From positions 2,480,001-2,544,000 of the forward strand of contig NZ_CP133262.1 in the NCBI RefSeq assembly GCF_030915405.1: a DNA stretch of 64,000 bases. Direction: 5' to 3'. Of the stretch, positions 27,090 to 36,504 are shown one piece after another. The position numbers and the translations under genes are program-made. Source of the stretch: Neobacillus nitrireducens. GTDB lineage: Bacteria > Bacillota > Bacilli > Bacillales > Cytobacillaceae. The stretch's first letter is position 1, and the number at the start of each line of letters is the position of its first letter. Under the pieces are notes generated by a model. That model worked only from the letters and a program-made list of their open reading frames with translations. It was not told where the DNA came from and ran no database searches.

Positions 27090-27899
27090 TTGGGTTATTA
27101 TATTAAAGTGGCACCTGAAGTGAATATATATGTTGAGGATATTAATCGCAAGAGTAGTAGGACCATTCTCTTTGTCCATGGATGGCCTGCAAACCATAAA
27201 TTATTTGAATATCAGTTTAATATCCTTCCTGCCATGGGGTATCGGTGTATTGGAATTGACTTAAGGGGATTTGGAAAGTCAGATAAACCGTGGGAGGGTT
27301 ATTCCTACAACAGACTCGCTGACGATATTCGACAAATCGTTAAAGCACTTCGATTACAGAATTTCACACTTGCTGGTCATTCTGTTGGCGGCGCGATTGC
27401 CATCAGGTATATGGGGCGTCATAATGGCTACGGGGTCTCGAAATTAGCTCTTTTTGGTGCAGCGGCTCCTAGCTTTATCAAGCGGCCAGGTTTTCCTTTT
27501 GGTATAGAAGCGAAGGATGTTAATGCCCTTCTGGTGCAAATTTATAATGACCGTCCGAAAATGCTGACAGACTTAACTAATATGTTCTTCCATCAGGCTC
27601 TCACTAAACCTTTCTCAGACTGGTTCTTTCAATTAGGTCTTGAAGCCGCGGGACATTCGACAGCAGGCTTGCTGACTTCCTTAAGAGATGAGACCTTATT
27701 CGCTGATATAAAAAAAATCCGAGTGCCTACCTTGATTCTTCAAGGTCAACATGATCAGATTTGTTTGCCTCCATTGGCTTCCGTCCTTCGTCAGGGAATC
27801 ACAAACTCTAAGCTTGTCTGGTTCGAACACAGCGGCCATGGCTTGTTCTGGGAAGAACAGAAGAAATTCACAAATGAATTAGCTCATTTTATTGGGTAA
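27090..27899 (+). CDS. alpha/beta hydrolase
   Basis: Serine hydrolase of the alpha/beta fold. The oxyanion segment LFVHGWPAN is at about residues 28-36, the nucleophile elbow GHSVGG at about 96-101, the acid in LILQGQHDQIC and the catalytic histidine in SGHGLFWEE. Length 269 aa fits the haloperoxidase/esterase-like subgroup. No signal peptide. TTG start after AAGGGGGGA. The substrate is unknown. Confidence 0.85.
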   Translation: MGYYIKVAPEVNIYVEDINRKSSRTILFVHGWPANHKLFEYQFNILPAMGYRCIGIDLRGFGKSDKPWEGYSYNRLADDIRQIVKALRLQNFTLAGHSVGGAIAIRYMGRHNGYGVSKLALFGAAAPSFIKRPGFPFGIEAKDVNALLVQIYNDRPKMLTDLTNMFFHQALTKPFSDWFFQLGLEAAGHSTAGLLTSLRDETLFADIKKIRVPTLILQGQHDQICLPPLASVLRQGITNSKLVWFEHSGHGLFWEEQKKFTNELAHFIG

Positions 27900-27925
27900 A
27901 ATACTGCTTCCCAACCGCTGCTTTC

Positions 27926-28363
27926 TTACTCACTGCTTTTCGAATTTGGATATTTTTTTTGCAAAAGTTCGACTGATTGGGTAATTAGCTCTATTAGTAC
28001 ATTGACATCTATATCTGCTATCTTATTGATGTAGACACAACCTTTTCCAGTGGTGTGTTTCCCAAAGTCTTTTAGCAATTCGTCACGCTTGGTTTCTCCT
28101 GGTGCAAAGTATAAACTAATTTTTGCTTTTCGGGGCGAAAAGCCAACCAAAGGGGCATCCCCTTCATGACCTGATTCATACTTATAATGATAGGAACCGA
28201 ATCCAATAATACTTGGCCCCCACATCTTTGCCTCATAGCCAGTCGTTTCAGTAAAAACATCGATTAATTTATAGGCATCTTCACGTTTTTTCGGATTATC
28301 AACATTTTCAACAAACTCAATCACACTATGATCCGTTTCTTTTGTTTTTTGCTGATAGCTCAT
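27926..28363 (-). CDS. DUF1801 family protein
   Basis: A 145-aa soluble protein with the DUF1801 layout: an N-terminal helix, MWGPSIIGFGSYHYKYESG (about residues 58-76), and PLVGFSPRKAKISLYFAPG. Family members adopt a YdhG-like fold of unknown function. ATG start after AGGGGGGA. Convergent with the hydrolase gene. Confidence 0.8.
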   Translation of the reverse strand: MSYQQKTKETDHSVIEFVENVDNPKKREDAYKLIDVFTETTGYEAKMWGPSIIGFGSYHYKYESGHEGDAPLVGFSPRKAKISLYFAPGETKRDELLKDFGKHTTGKGCVYINKIADIDVNVLIELITQSVELLQKKYPNSKSSE

Positions 28364-28467
28364 TAAATCCCCCCTATTCTTTAAATTAGACGCTTAAATT
28401 CATTATAGGCAAAATGACCAAATTATTTACAAAAACCACTAGTTTTCATAGAAAAAGCATAAATAAA

Positions 28468-28490
28468 GGAGAGTATCATTACTCTCCTTC
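28468..28490 (-). terminator. hairpin overlapping the stop of the 62-aa gene
   Basis: GGAGAGTA/TACTCTCC with a four-base loop; on the minus strand it is followed by TTTATTTATG. Confidence 0.55.
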
Positions 28491-28667
28491 GTTTACCACA
28501 ACTTTATAACCGTTTTGTTGTGGTCCATCCTTATACACTTCCCTGCTGACTATGTAATAATTTTCCCCAGTTTGGTCTGTAATGACCATTTCACTCGGAC
28601 TTTTGTCCACTGCGGCTGCTTCTAAGCTAAAATATGGTAACCCGAGTACAGAGTTATCAAATGACAT
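28479..28667 (-). CDS. small hypothetical protein, 62 aa
   Basis: A soluble small protein with a strand-rich C-terminal half (SEMVITDQTGENYYIVSREV). ATG start follows GGGGGA at good spacing and the gene ends in a hairpin, so it is probably real. I do not recognise the family. Confidence 0.6.
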   Translation of the reverse strand: MSFDNSVLGLPYFSLEAAAVDKSPSEMVITDQTGENYYIVSREVYKDGPQQNGYKVVVNEGE

Positions 28668-28803
28668 GGTTATCCCCCATTTCTATCCTTTAACATGTGC
28701 ATTACTTAAGAAAAGTATAACAAATTTCAACCATCGATGGGAACTTTGGTTTCTTTTTCATATCATCTTGTGGTAATCTCATTAAATATAAAATCATACT
28801 GTT

Positions 28804-29403
28804 ATGAAAAGAGGGATTATTATTTACATACTTTGGGATTTCGATGGAACACTATTTGATACCTATCCGGCACTTGTCGAGGGATTCATCAAATTAAGTC
28901 AGCAAGACCTTGATCGGACAGAGGTCCTAAGCTGGCTAAAAAAGGATTCCAAAACCGCCTTTAAGCATTATGGAATTGAAGAAAAACGAAGAGAAGAATA
29001 CCAAACCTTACATAACTACTATTCAAAAACCGAAAGCAAGCCCTTTGAGTATCTAGAGGAGGCGTTATCTTCTGTTGAAAACAATATTATTGTGACACAT
29101 CGCGATAAAGAATCCACTATATTTCTACTTGAAAAATACAACTTAGCAAAATACTTTCGAGATATTGTTTCGGTTGAGGAACAAGGATTTACTAGAAAAC
29201 CTCATAGTTCTTCCTATGAATATGTTTTAAAAAGTTACCCGATTGATTTGGTCGTCGGTGACCGTGACCTAGATTTAATTCCCGCTCGTAAATTAAATAT
29301 TAAAACGGTAGCCTTTCAAAATAGAAATATTGACGCTGATTTTCATATCGATAGTTATGCAGATTTTATCCCCGTAGTCCTTAACCCGCTACAACAAAAA
29401 TAA
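28804..29403 (+). CDS. HAD-superfamily hydrolase, subfamily IA
   Basis: Phosphatase of the haloacid dehalogenase fold, like phosphoglycolate phosphatase. The nucleophile motif DFDGTLFD, the motif II threonine in NIIVTHRDK and the acidic motif VVGDRDLDL are present with a helical cap between. The ATG at 28804 has no ribosome binding site before it; GAGGG at 28811 instead precedes an ATT at 28822, from which the protein would begin IYILWDFDG, the usual family start. The true start is therefore open. Substrate unknown. Confidence 0.8.
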   Translation: MKRGIIIYILWDFDGTLFDTYPALVEGFIKLSQQDLDRTEVLSWLKKDSKTAFKHYGIEEKRREEYQTLHNYYSKTESKPFEYLEEALSSVENNIIVTHRDKESTIFLLEKYNLAKYFRDIVSVEEQGFTRKPHSSSYEYVLKSYPIDLVVGDRDLDLIPARKLNIKTVAFQNRNIDADFHIDSYADFIPVVLNPLQQK

Positions 29404-29528
29404 GACCACACAAGTTGTAGGAAAAAATTTAGCGCATCTATTGAAACCTTTTTGGATATTAATCGTATGAATACATAGGTATAATAGTAATTAAGTTAAA
29501 AAAATTTCAAATAGAATGGAAGATCATA

Positions 29529-29810
29529 TTGGGTTCTACTATTTTTCAAATTGGACAGTACGCTTTTGATGCATATTATTGGTTAATTTTAATATCAATT
29601 TTCGGTTCTTGGTTTCCTCAATTTCAATCATCTAAGGTTGGTTTATGGATTTCCAAGGTTGTCGAACCTTATTTAGGATTGTTCAGACGGTTTATCCCGC
29701 CTCTTGGTCCGATTGATTTTTCACCGATAATCGCATTATTTGCCTTTAAGTTTATTCGTCAATTTGCGTTACTAGGTCTCAGCCAATCGTTGACTGTCAT
29801 CGGAGCTTAA
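29529..29810 (+). CDS. YggT family membrane protein
   Basis: A 93-aa membrane protein with two hydrophobic segments and the YggT motifs SWFPQFQSSKVGLWISKVVEPYLGLFRRFIPPLGPIDFSP split by a turn at the PxxxFRR...P-P-G-D region. Family members affect membrane or cell division processes, but function is unsettled. TTG start after GGAAGA. Alone here, not in its usual division cluster. Confidence 0.8.
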   Translation: MGSTIFQIGQYAFDAYYWLILISIFGSWFPQFQSSKVGLWISKVVEPYLGLFRRFIPPLGPIDFSPIIALFAFKFIRQFALLGLSQSLTVIGA

Positions 29811-29814
29811 GAAA

Positions 29815-29895
29815 AGCGCAAGCACCCTGTTCAGCCGTATGTGTTGAAATCTTTATTAAAAAAGGAGCTGACATACAGCCAAGGGGTTCCGTTAA
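29815..29895. repeat. imperfect long inverted repeat, degenerate GC-rich Bacillus element
   Basis: ACCCTGTTCAGCCGTATGT and ACATACAGCCAAGGGGT can pair with some mismatches across about 25 bases. It opens with AAAAGCGCAAGC, as do common Bacillus intergenic elements. Confidence 0.45.
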
Positions 29896-29922
29896 CTATG
29901 GGAAACATTAAAAATGTAATGC

Positions 29923-29965
29923 AAAAAGACCTTCAAATTGTATGGTAATTTGGAGGTCTTTTTTT
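29923..29965 (+). terminator. terminator downstream of the YggT gene
   Basis: Imperfect stem AGACCT-CAAATT / AATTTG-AGGTCT followed by TTTTTTT, about 115 bp after the YggT stop. Confidence 0.7.
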
Positions 29966-30153
29966 GTTGATATAAAGGGATTTCAATAATTATTTAGGGA
30001 GAATTTGTAGTGCAATTCGAATATTAAAAAGGGGGTACAATAGCCAGTGTACCTCAGCAAAATTCACTACATTTTTACTTACAAATTCATATACAGAAAA
30101 AATTGGTTAGGCTCTGCTCTAACTGAATATCGATTTCAATGTGTTTGAAAAAT

Positions 30154-30384
30154 AAACGGAGAAACTCCGGCTAAATTGGGAAATACCCATATTTCCTTAA
30201 AAATAAGGGGAGTTTTTCCGCTTATATGATCCAAATCTTTAGATATTGTCTTATTTAGAGGAGTTAAGCGGAATATCTCCGCCTATATCAGCTGCTTTAG
30301 CTTCCTCTATAAACAATAGACGGAAATTTTCCGCCTATGAATTCTCATACCTACGCAAAAATCGATACGAGAAGGCGGAAATGG
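30154..30384. repeat. cluster of GGA...TCCGC palindromes
   Basis: At least four copies of a palindrome with consensus TARRCGGAAAWWYTCCGCYTA lie at about 30157, 30205, 30262 and 30316, with a half copy at 30373. A second cluster occurs at 45575-45761. The 800-bp gap 29811-30609 holds only this cluster, the element above and a terminator. Confidence 0.75.
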
Positions 30385-30609
30385 TTTGCAAACGTCTTCG
30401 TCATACGCAATCCGAAGAATTAGCAATGAAAAGCAATATGGCAAGGGTAGAAACCCTTGCTATTTCAATGTTTTTCTAATCCCTCTAGCTTCACAAATCG
30501 CCCGACATTTTATTGAGCAAAAAGTATTACATTTTGGTTTGCTTTTCCTGTGCAAATTGATGTCTTGTGATAGTAAACGGAATCCGTTATGACATGCAGC
30601 TCCTTTTAT

Positions 30610-33600
30610 TTATATCATCAAAATCTCTCGAATATCTTCTTCCGTAAGGGTCGATAGGACTTTCTCATCAGAATCAATGATTTCTTCGATGAGGTGTCGC
30701 TTTTTATCTTGCAGTTCATTCATTTTTTCCTCTATCGTCCCACGGGCAACCAGCTTGATCACCTGGACGACATTTTGCTGACCCATCCGGTGGGCGCGAT
30801 CGGCTGCCTGCTCCTCGACAGCTGGATTCCACCATGTGTCATATAAAATGACGGTATCTGCACTCATCAAATTAAGACCTGTCCCCCCGGCTTTCAAAGA
30901 AATGAGGAAAAAATCCCGTTCACCACGATTATACCGATTGCAGATTTCAACGCGTTCTTCTGATGGAGTCTGACCATCCAGGTAGAAAAAAGGCAGACCT
31001 CTCGCAGTTAACGCACGGCCAATCAGTTCAAGCATTTTTGTAAACTGTGAAAAAATTAACACCCTTCTACCAGAAAGCTTTGATTCTTCGATAATATGTA
31101 AAAGTTGTTCAAATTTCGCCGATTTCCCTTGATAACCATCAACAAACAAGCCTGGATGACAGCAAATCTGCCGAAGACGAGTCAAACCTGCAAGAATTTT
31201 GATTCGATTTTTCCGAATCGTATCCTTGTCCAAATTCTTAAACGTGTCATGTCTCAACTTCGCCAAATAGGCAGCATACAGCTTCTTTTGTTCAGGAAGC
31301 AGCTCCACCGATTCCAATGATTCCATTTTCTCCGGAAGCTCAACAAGTACATCCTCCTTCAACCTGCGCAGTAAAAAGGGACGAATTCTCCGAACAATAT
31401 TTTTCCTTGAAAGTTTACTGAATTCCTTCAACCCAAGGAAAAGTTCAGGAAAGACAACGTGGAAAATTGACCATAGTTCCTCCAAAGTATTTTCCACCGG
31501 TGTACCCGTAAGAGCAAAGCGATGATCGGCCTGTAATTTCTTTACCGCACGAGCGGTTTGAGTCAACGGATTTTTAAAAGCTTGCGCTTCATCAAAAAAC
31601 ACCGTATGAAACGTTTCCTTTTCAAACCAGCTAATCTCACGGCGTAATAATGGATAAGAGATAAGCAAAACATCGGCATCCATCTGTTTTTTCAGCAGGG
31701 TGGTCCGCTCTGCTTTCGTTCCATCAATGACAATCGCCTTTAACTGGGGCGCAAATTTCCTGATTTCACTCAACCAATTATAGGTCAAGGAAGACGGGCA
31801 AACCACAAGGACCGGCTGGTTATTTTTACGGACATCAGACTGTACTGATACGATGAAGGCGATGCTTTGAATGGTTTTTCCGAGTCCCATATCATCAGCT
31901 AATATTCCACCGAAACCATAGTAGGCCAATGTTTTCATCCATTTAAACCCATGCTTTTGATAGTCTTTTAACGTCGCGTCTAAACTGGCTGGCACCTCGA
32001 ACTCCAACATGCCGGGATCTTTAAGATGATCTAGGAACTGCCGAAAGGATTCTTCTAGCTTGAACGCATCACTAATCTCAACGGTATCAAGAAGTTGCAA
32101 GCTTTGTTCAATTGGTAAATCCAAACCGCTGGAGAGATCCTTATTCTTAGCGAGTGGGGAGTAAAGAAAACGCTGGATTTCATTAAACTCTCTGGTCTGA
32201 AGCGAGAGGAGCGACCCATTCGGCAAACGATAATATTTCCGTTTTTCCTCTAATGCCGCCAACACTTCACGGATTTGTCTTTCAGGGATGCCATCCATTT
32301 CAAATTTGAATTCGAGCCAGTTCGTACGCTCCTTTTTGACCCGAACCCTCACCTGCGGCCGAAAATTATCCCTCGAAATTCGATTTCGGACAGCACTTGT
32401 TGCATAGATTCGAACTAGCTTTTGGAGCTTTGGCACGATGTAAGATAAAAACTCATATTCCAGTTCTTCATTGTGGAGGTAATATCCTCCGTCCGTCTTA
32501 GCAAATGAGCTATCTTCAAAGAGTTGCAGGATCTCCTCTTCCTTCACCACATCCCGAATCACTAGTGATCCCGCCGGAAAATCTCTATTTTCCAATGGAT
32601 TAATGACCCAATTGTCGTAGTGAAATTCGAGCCCTGCAAGCAAGCGGTTTTTCACACGATCCAGGTAAAGCTTGGCCACTAGTGGGGTATTCAGCAATTG
32701 CTTCGAGATTTCTTCAGCTATGTTCACTTGCCCTAGCTTTTTCAGGCCTGGCGCTACTTTTTCCAGAAAAAAGCGGATTTGTTCATGTGGAATGGGAATT
32801 TGCTTTGTTCCTGAAGTATCCAACATCTTTTTGAGATCGGAAAGACGTTTATAGTCCTGATCTTCCAGCTGCTTTAATTCCCCTTCATATAAAACGGTAT
32901 GATAGGCCTCAAGGAAAATCATCCGATCGAGGTTTGTAACCTTCAGTTGATAGCTGTTCTCTTCCGCTTTTGTAAAATCAAACTTTAGTGGCAGTGACTC
33001 AGTCGATAAATGAAGTCCGGAAAAGGATTGTCCCTCATACTCCAACATCGCCAATGGTACCCTTATCAGCAGCGGAAGCAGGCGCTCCCAAGAGGAGGAT
33101 GGAATGAACAGCAGCTGCTGTTGATTGGTGTCAGGCACCACATCCACATCCACATCCCGATAAACCTTTTCATCCCGAAGGACTTGGATGAGTTGCTCGA
33201 TTACGCTGTTGGTTTCTTTTTGAAAACAATGCAGCTTGGGGTCGTATGTGAATGAACTGGATATTGCGTATGTCTGTCCTAGACTAACTCGCTCCAAAAA
33301 TATACGGATGTTTTGGACAGGAGTTGACGCGAGTGTCATGGTGATAGCGAAAAGGTATCTGCCCATGCCGACATCCACAGGTTTACAGGTAAACCCGATT
33401 TCAAGGACTTTTCTTTTTTCAAAGTGAAGTTGATGACCGCTTGATTGGATTGGCTGATCAGAAAAGAGGTGGAGCAGCCCTTCGGTCAGTTCTTGATTGG
33501 CTGAATTTGAAAGGGCAGGGCTGCTGCCTTGCTTTTGATGCTCGCAAACGGCTATTAATACAGCGGCTATATGCTGACAATCCTTTGAAAAAGAAGCAAG

Positions 33601-33813
33601 CTTTGGGCAGGAGCATTCCGTTCGAATCTGATGATTGGCACCTGCTTCGATCGAGACATGAAAGTCTTCTTCTCCTATGACGGTTGCTTGACAACGATGA
33701 GGAAGATATTGCTCAAAAGTTACTTTATTTGTTTGATAAAAATAATCTCCTCGTTTGAAGGAGACCGTGCCACACATTTCTTGGATGAGCTTATGATTTA
33801 ACTTGATGTTCAC
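30610..33813 (-). CDS. SWIM zinc-finger SNF2-family helicase
   Basis: A large ATP-driven DNA translocase of the RapA/SNF2 type. The SWIM motif CSCPKLASFSKDCQHIAAV is at about residues 88-106, a long bacterial SNF2 accessory region follows, then helicase motifs I (DDMGLGKTIQS), II (DEAQ), III (ALTGTPVENTLEELWS), V (KAGGTGLNL) and VI (QAADRAHRMGQ). At 1067 aa it is intact. GTG start after AAGGAG. It is related to the B. subtilis YwqA group, probably acting in repair or transcription recycling. A dispersed palindrome lies inside the frame at 33126-33140. Confidence 0.88.
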   Translation of the reverse strand: MNIKLNHKLIQEMCGTVSFKRGDYFYQTNKVTFEQYLPHRCQATVIGEEDFHVSIEAGANHQIRTECSCPKLASFSKDCQHIAAVLIAVCEHQKQGSSPALSNSANQELTEGLLHLFSDQPIQSSGHQLHFEKRKVLEIGFTCKPVDVGMGRYLFAITMTLASTPVQNIRIFLERVSLGQTYAISSSFTYDPKLHCFQKETNSVIEQLIQVLRDEKVYRDVDVDVVPDTNQQQLLFIPSSSWERLLPLLIRVPLAMLEYEGQSFSGLHLSTESLPLKFDFTKAEENSYQLKVTNLDRMIFLEAYHTVLYEGELKQLEDQDYKRLSDLKKMLDTSGTKQIPIPHEQIRFFLEKVAPGLKKLGQVNIAEEISKQLLNTPLVAKLYLDRVKNRLLAGLEFHYDNWVINPLENRDFPAGSLVIRDVVKEEEILQLFEDSSFAKTDGGYYLHNEELEYEFLSYIVPKLQKLVRIYATSAVRNRISRDNFRPQVRVRVKKERTNWLEFKFEMDGIPERQIREVLAALEEKRKYYRLPNGSLLSLQTREFNEIQRFLYSPLAKNKDLSSGLDLPIEQSLQLLDTVEISDAFKLEESFRQFLDHLKDPGMLEFEVPASLDATLKDYQKHGFKWMKTLAYYGFGGILADDMGLGKTIQSIAFIVSVQSDVRKNNQPVLVVCPSSLTYNWLSEIRKFAPQLKAIVIDGTKAERTTLLKKQMDADVLLISYPLLRREISWFEKETFHTVFFDEAQAFKNPLTQTARAVKKLQADHRFALTGTPVENTLEELWSIFHVVFPELFLGLKEFSKLSRKNIVRRIRPFLLRRLKEDVLVELPEKMESLESVELLPEQKKLYAAYLAKLRHDTFKNLDKDTIRKNRIKILAGLTRLRQICCHPGLFVDGYQGKSAKFEQLLHIIEESKLSGRRVLIFSQFTKMLELIGRALTARGLPFFYLDGQTPSEERVEICNRYNRGERDFFLISLKAGGTGLNLMSADTVILYDTWWNPAVEEQAADRAHRMGQQNVVQVIKLVARGTIEEKMNELQDKKRHLIEEIIDSDEKVLSTLTEEDIREILMI
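33126..33140. repeat. dispersed palindrome within the helicase gene
   Basis: TGGTG-TCAGG-CACCA, identical to intergenic copies, is read in frame as V-V-P-D-T around residues 225-229 of the helicase. Confidence 0.8.
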
Positions 33814-33908
33814 GGGGCTTTCTCCTTCCTGATGAAAATTAGTTTATCGCTACTGTTAAATTAAGATATAGAACATTATAGCATAATTCCTATTTTACTT
33901 TTCCACGG

Positions 33909-33942
33909 AAAAGCGTCTGCCCTAGACCTGCAGGCAGACGCT
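33909..33942 (-). terminator. terminator of the aldo/keto reductase gene
   Basis: Stem GCGTCTGCC/GGCAGACGC followed on the minus strand by TTTTCC. Confidence 0.75.
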
Positions 33943-33955
33943 TGATATTTGAAAA

Positions 33956-34798
33956 CTATTCCACAAAGCCGACACTCATTGTATCCGGATGGGATCCGGC
34001 ACGGCTGTCTTGATTTAATCCATCGATTTTATCCATATCTTCAGCAGACAATTCAAAATCAAAGATATTTGCATTTTCAATAATGCGATGCTCTTTGATT
34101 GATTTAGGAATCGTAACCACTCCATGTTGCAGATCCCAGCGCAGGATTACTTGAGCAACCGATTTATTATATTTATGCGCCAAATCCTCAAGAACTGGTT
34201 CACTTAGAAGTTGACCTTGTTTTAAAGGCGACCATGCTTCCAGTTGAATGCCTTCATTTTTACAAAAAGCAAGCAGCTCTTTTTGAGTTAAATGTGGATG
34301 GAATTCCACCTGGTTGACCATAGGTTTAATCTCTGCAGAACTGAGTAAATCTTCTAAATGGTGAACCAAGAAATTACTTACACCAATCGCGCGCACGCGT
34401 CCGTCTTTGTATAGCTTTTCGAATGCTTTCCATGTATCTTTATATTTATCTTTACCCGGCCAGTGAATTAAATAAAGGTCCAAGTAATCCAGTCCTAGCT
34501 TGTTCATGCTTGTTTCGAATGCTGCTAAGGTTGATTCATATCCTTGCTCGGAGTTCCAAAGCTTTGTCGTAATAAATAATTCTTCACGGGGAACACCAGA
34601 TTCTTTTATGGCTTGACCAACGCCTTCTTCATTACCATAAATAGCCGCTGTATCAATGCTTATGTATCCATTTTTTATGGCTGCCTTTACAGACTGGATA
34701 ACCTCTTCACCCTCAGTTACTTTAAAAACGCCTAACCCCATCCATGGCATTTTTACTCCATTACTTAATGTAGTCGTATCTTTTAAATTTGTTGGCAT
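33956..34798 (-). CDS. aldo/keto reductase, AKR5-type
   Basis: NADPH-dependent reductase of the (beta/alpha)8 fold. The catalytic tetrad is visible: Asp and Tyr in [16 protein letters not shown], Lys in TTKLWN and His in YLIHWPG; the cofactor region [19 protein letters not shown] follows. The 280-aa length fits YvgN-like glyoxal reductases and 2,5-diketogluconate reductases. It follows kdgA closely (about 70 bp), so a role in keto-sugar-acid metabolism is possible. ATG after AAGGAGGAA. Confidence 0.87.
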   Translation of the reverse strand: MPTNLKDTTTLSNGVKMPWMGLGVFKVTEGEEVIQSVKAAIKNGYISIDTAAIYGNEEGVGQAIKESGVPREELFITTKLWNSEQGYESTLAAFETSMNKLGLDYLDLYLIHWPGKDKYKDTWKAFEKLYKDGRVRAIGVSNFLVHHLEDLLSSAEIKPMVNQVEFHPHLTQKELLAFCKNEGIQLEAWSPLKQGQLLSEPVLEDLAHKYNKSVAQVILRWDLQHGVVTIPKSIKEHRIIENANIFDFELSAEDMDKIDGLNQDSRAGSHPDTMSVGFVE

Positions 34799-34870
34799 CC
34801 GTAATTCCTCCTTATTATATTACTCTTACCAAGGTAAGGTACTTGAAACCAGCTTAAACTTGAGTAAAGC

Positions 34871-35521
34871 TTATCTTCCTCGAGCGGCTTTGACCTTTTC
34901 GACATATTGTTTCGCATAGGCGGTAATTTGGTCAAATTCTCCAGTTTTAGCCGGCGCTACTAGATTACCACCTACCCCAACAGCCACACAACCATTTTTA
35001 ATCCATTGTTCAATATTATCCAAATCAACACCGCCAGTTGGCATAATATTTACTTGCGGAAGTGGAGCTTTTACTGCTTTGATAAAATCCGGACCAAATG
35101 CACTTCCAGGGAACAACTTCACGATATCAACTCCAGCCTCTAAGGCACGTTTCATTTCGGTGATTGTCATGCAGCCTGGCATATAAGGTATTTGATAAAG
35201 GTTACAAAGTGTTGCTGTATCTTGGTCAAAGGTTGGACTCACAACAAACTGCGCACCCGCCAAAATCGCAATTCGAGCTGTAGTTGCATCCAGAACTGTT
35301 CCTGCTCCAATAACCACCTCGTTATTATTTTGATAAAGGTTGGCTAATTCTTTTATGACTTCATCCGCGCCATTTACCGTGAAAGTCACTTCAATCCCTT
35401 GAATACCGCCTTTTACACAGGCCTCCGAAATGTTTATTGCCTCTTCCTTAGAGTCTGCCCTTACAACGGCAACTACTCCACATTCTGTAATCTTCGTTAA
35501 CGTATTTATCTTTTTCATCAT
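34871..35521 (-). CDS. kdgA: KDPG/KHG aldolase
   Basis: Cleaves 2-keto-3-deoxy-6-phosphogluconate to pyruvate and glyceraldehyde 3-phosphate (Eda). A class I aldolase with catalytic glutamate in GIQGIEVTFTV and the Schiff-base lysine in DIVKLFPGSAFGP; PTGGVDLDNIEQW forms the phosphate site. About 216 aa, the usual size. The start is ATG 35521 (ATG 35518 equally possible) rather than a GTG three codons earlier. Divergent from kdgR, separated by a likely operator. Confidence 0.9.
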   Translation of the reverse strand: MMKKINTLTKITECGVVAVVRADSKEEAINISEACVKGGIQGIEVTFTVNGADEVIKELANLYQNNNEVVIGAGTVLDATTARIAILAGAQFVVSPTFDQDTATLCNLYQIPYMPGCMTITEMKRALEAGVDIVKLFPGSAFGPDFIKAVKAPLPQVNIMPTGGVDLDNIEQWIKNGCVAVGVGGNLVAPAKTGEFDQITAYAKQYVEKVKAARGR

Positions 35522-35622
35522 ATTGGTCACTTCTTTCTTTTAATTTTGAAAAATTATTTTTAAATAGTTTTGTTTTGTAGTATTTAAATTTACAAAAGAT
35601 TCCTCATACCGTATCATATAGT

Positions 35623-35635
35623 AGAACAGTGTTCT
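35623..35635. promoter_or_regulatory. candidate KdgR operator in the kdgA-kdgR gap
   Basis: Perfect palindrome AGAACA-G-TGTTCT between the divergent aldolase and IclR-type regulator genes. Binding is inferred from position only. Confidence 0.4.
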
Positions 35636-35676
35636 AAAATGTAAAATGAAAACCACTAAAAAGAGGTAGAAAAACG

Positions 35677-36456
35677 ATGTCTAATGTTCAATCACTGGAA
35701 AGAGCTTTAACAATATTAAACAAGCTATCTGAATATCCAGATGGCATCCAAATAACACGGCTATCAGAGCAGATTGGACTAACCAAAGGTACCCTTCATA
35801 GACTGTTAGCTACGTTATCCAATATGAATTATGTTACGAAAGATGAAGAAACCGACAAGTATAAACTTGGATTACAAGTCCTCTTTCTTTCTAGAAATCT
35901 TTTAAATAACACGGATGTTGTAACCGTTTCAAAACCCTTTTTAGAAAAATTATCACGAGAAGTCAACGAAACCATTCATTTATGCACCGAGGACCATGGC
36001 GAAGTGGTCTATATCGATAAAATTGAAAGTTCGCAAACCATTCGCATGTATTCCCGCATTGGCAGCCGTGCTCCCATGTATTGTACCGGAGTAGGGAAAA
36101 TATTACTTTCTGGTATGACCCCAGAAGCAAGAGATACAATCATTTCAAATATGACCTTCATTCCAAAGACACCATCCACGATCACTTCTAAAGAAGAATT
36201 ATTAGAAGAAATTGAACGAGTTAAGAGCCAAGGCTATGCATTAGATGACGCCGAGAATGAAGAAATTTTAAGATGTATTGCCGCTCCAATTTTTGATCAC
36301 AAAGGTAAGATTATTGCTAGTTTTAGTATTTCCGGCCCAAGAAATCGAATAACGATGGAAGTAATCAACGATACATTAATTGAAAAAATGAAACAGTATA
36401 GTTTGGTCATCTCAAGAAATCTTGGTTACACTGGTTCACTTGAAATACAAAAGTAA
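35677..36456 (+). CDS. kdgR: IclR-type regulator of ketodeoxygluconate genes
   Basis: IclR regulators bind a small metabolite and control sugar-acid operons. The N-terminal winged helix (residues about 5-65, with ITRLSEQIGLTKGTLHRLLATL) is followed by the IclR effector domain (about 75-250) with CTGVGKILLSG and AAPIFDHKGKIIASFSISGP. It lies between kdgA and the kdgK-kdgT genes, so control of KDG catabolism is likely. In B. subtilis KdgR is of the LacI type, so this is a different regulator class doing the same job. Confidence 0.82.
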   Translation: MSNVQSLERALTILNKLSEYPDGIQITRLSEQIGLTKGTLHRLLATLSNMNYVTKDEETDKYKLGLQVLFLSRNLLNNTDVVTVSKPFLEKLSREVNETIHLCTEDHGEVVYIDKIESSQTIRMYSRIGSRAPMYCTGVGKILLSGMTPEARDTIISNMTFIPKTPSTITSKEELLEEIERVKSQGYALDDAENEEILRCIAAPIFDHKGKIIASFSISGPRNRITMEVINDTLIEKMKQYSLVISRNLGYTGSLEIQK

Positions 36457-36490
36457 AGAAAACCATTAAACGGTTTTTCTTTACTTTTTT
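36453..36490. terminator. terminator between kdgR and kdgK
   Basis: GTAAAGAAAACC pairs with GGTTTTTCTTTAC (one bulged T), followed by TTTTTT on the plus strand; A-rich on the other side. Confidence 0.7.
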
Positions 36491-36504
36491 TATTTCACCT
36501 TATG

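Noticed and set aside
30246..30592. Two overlapping plus-strand frames of 68-77 codons
   Set aside because: They run through the palindrome cluster and share no start signals; the repeats create the open reading.
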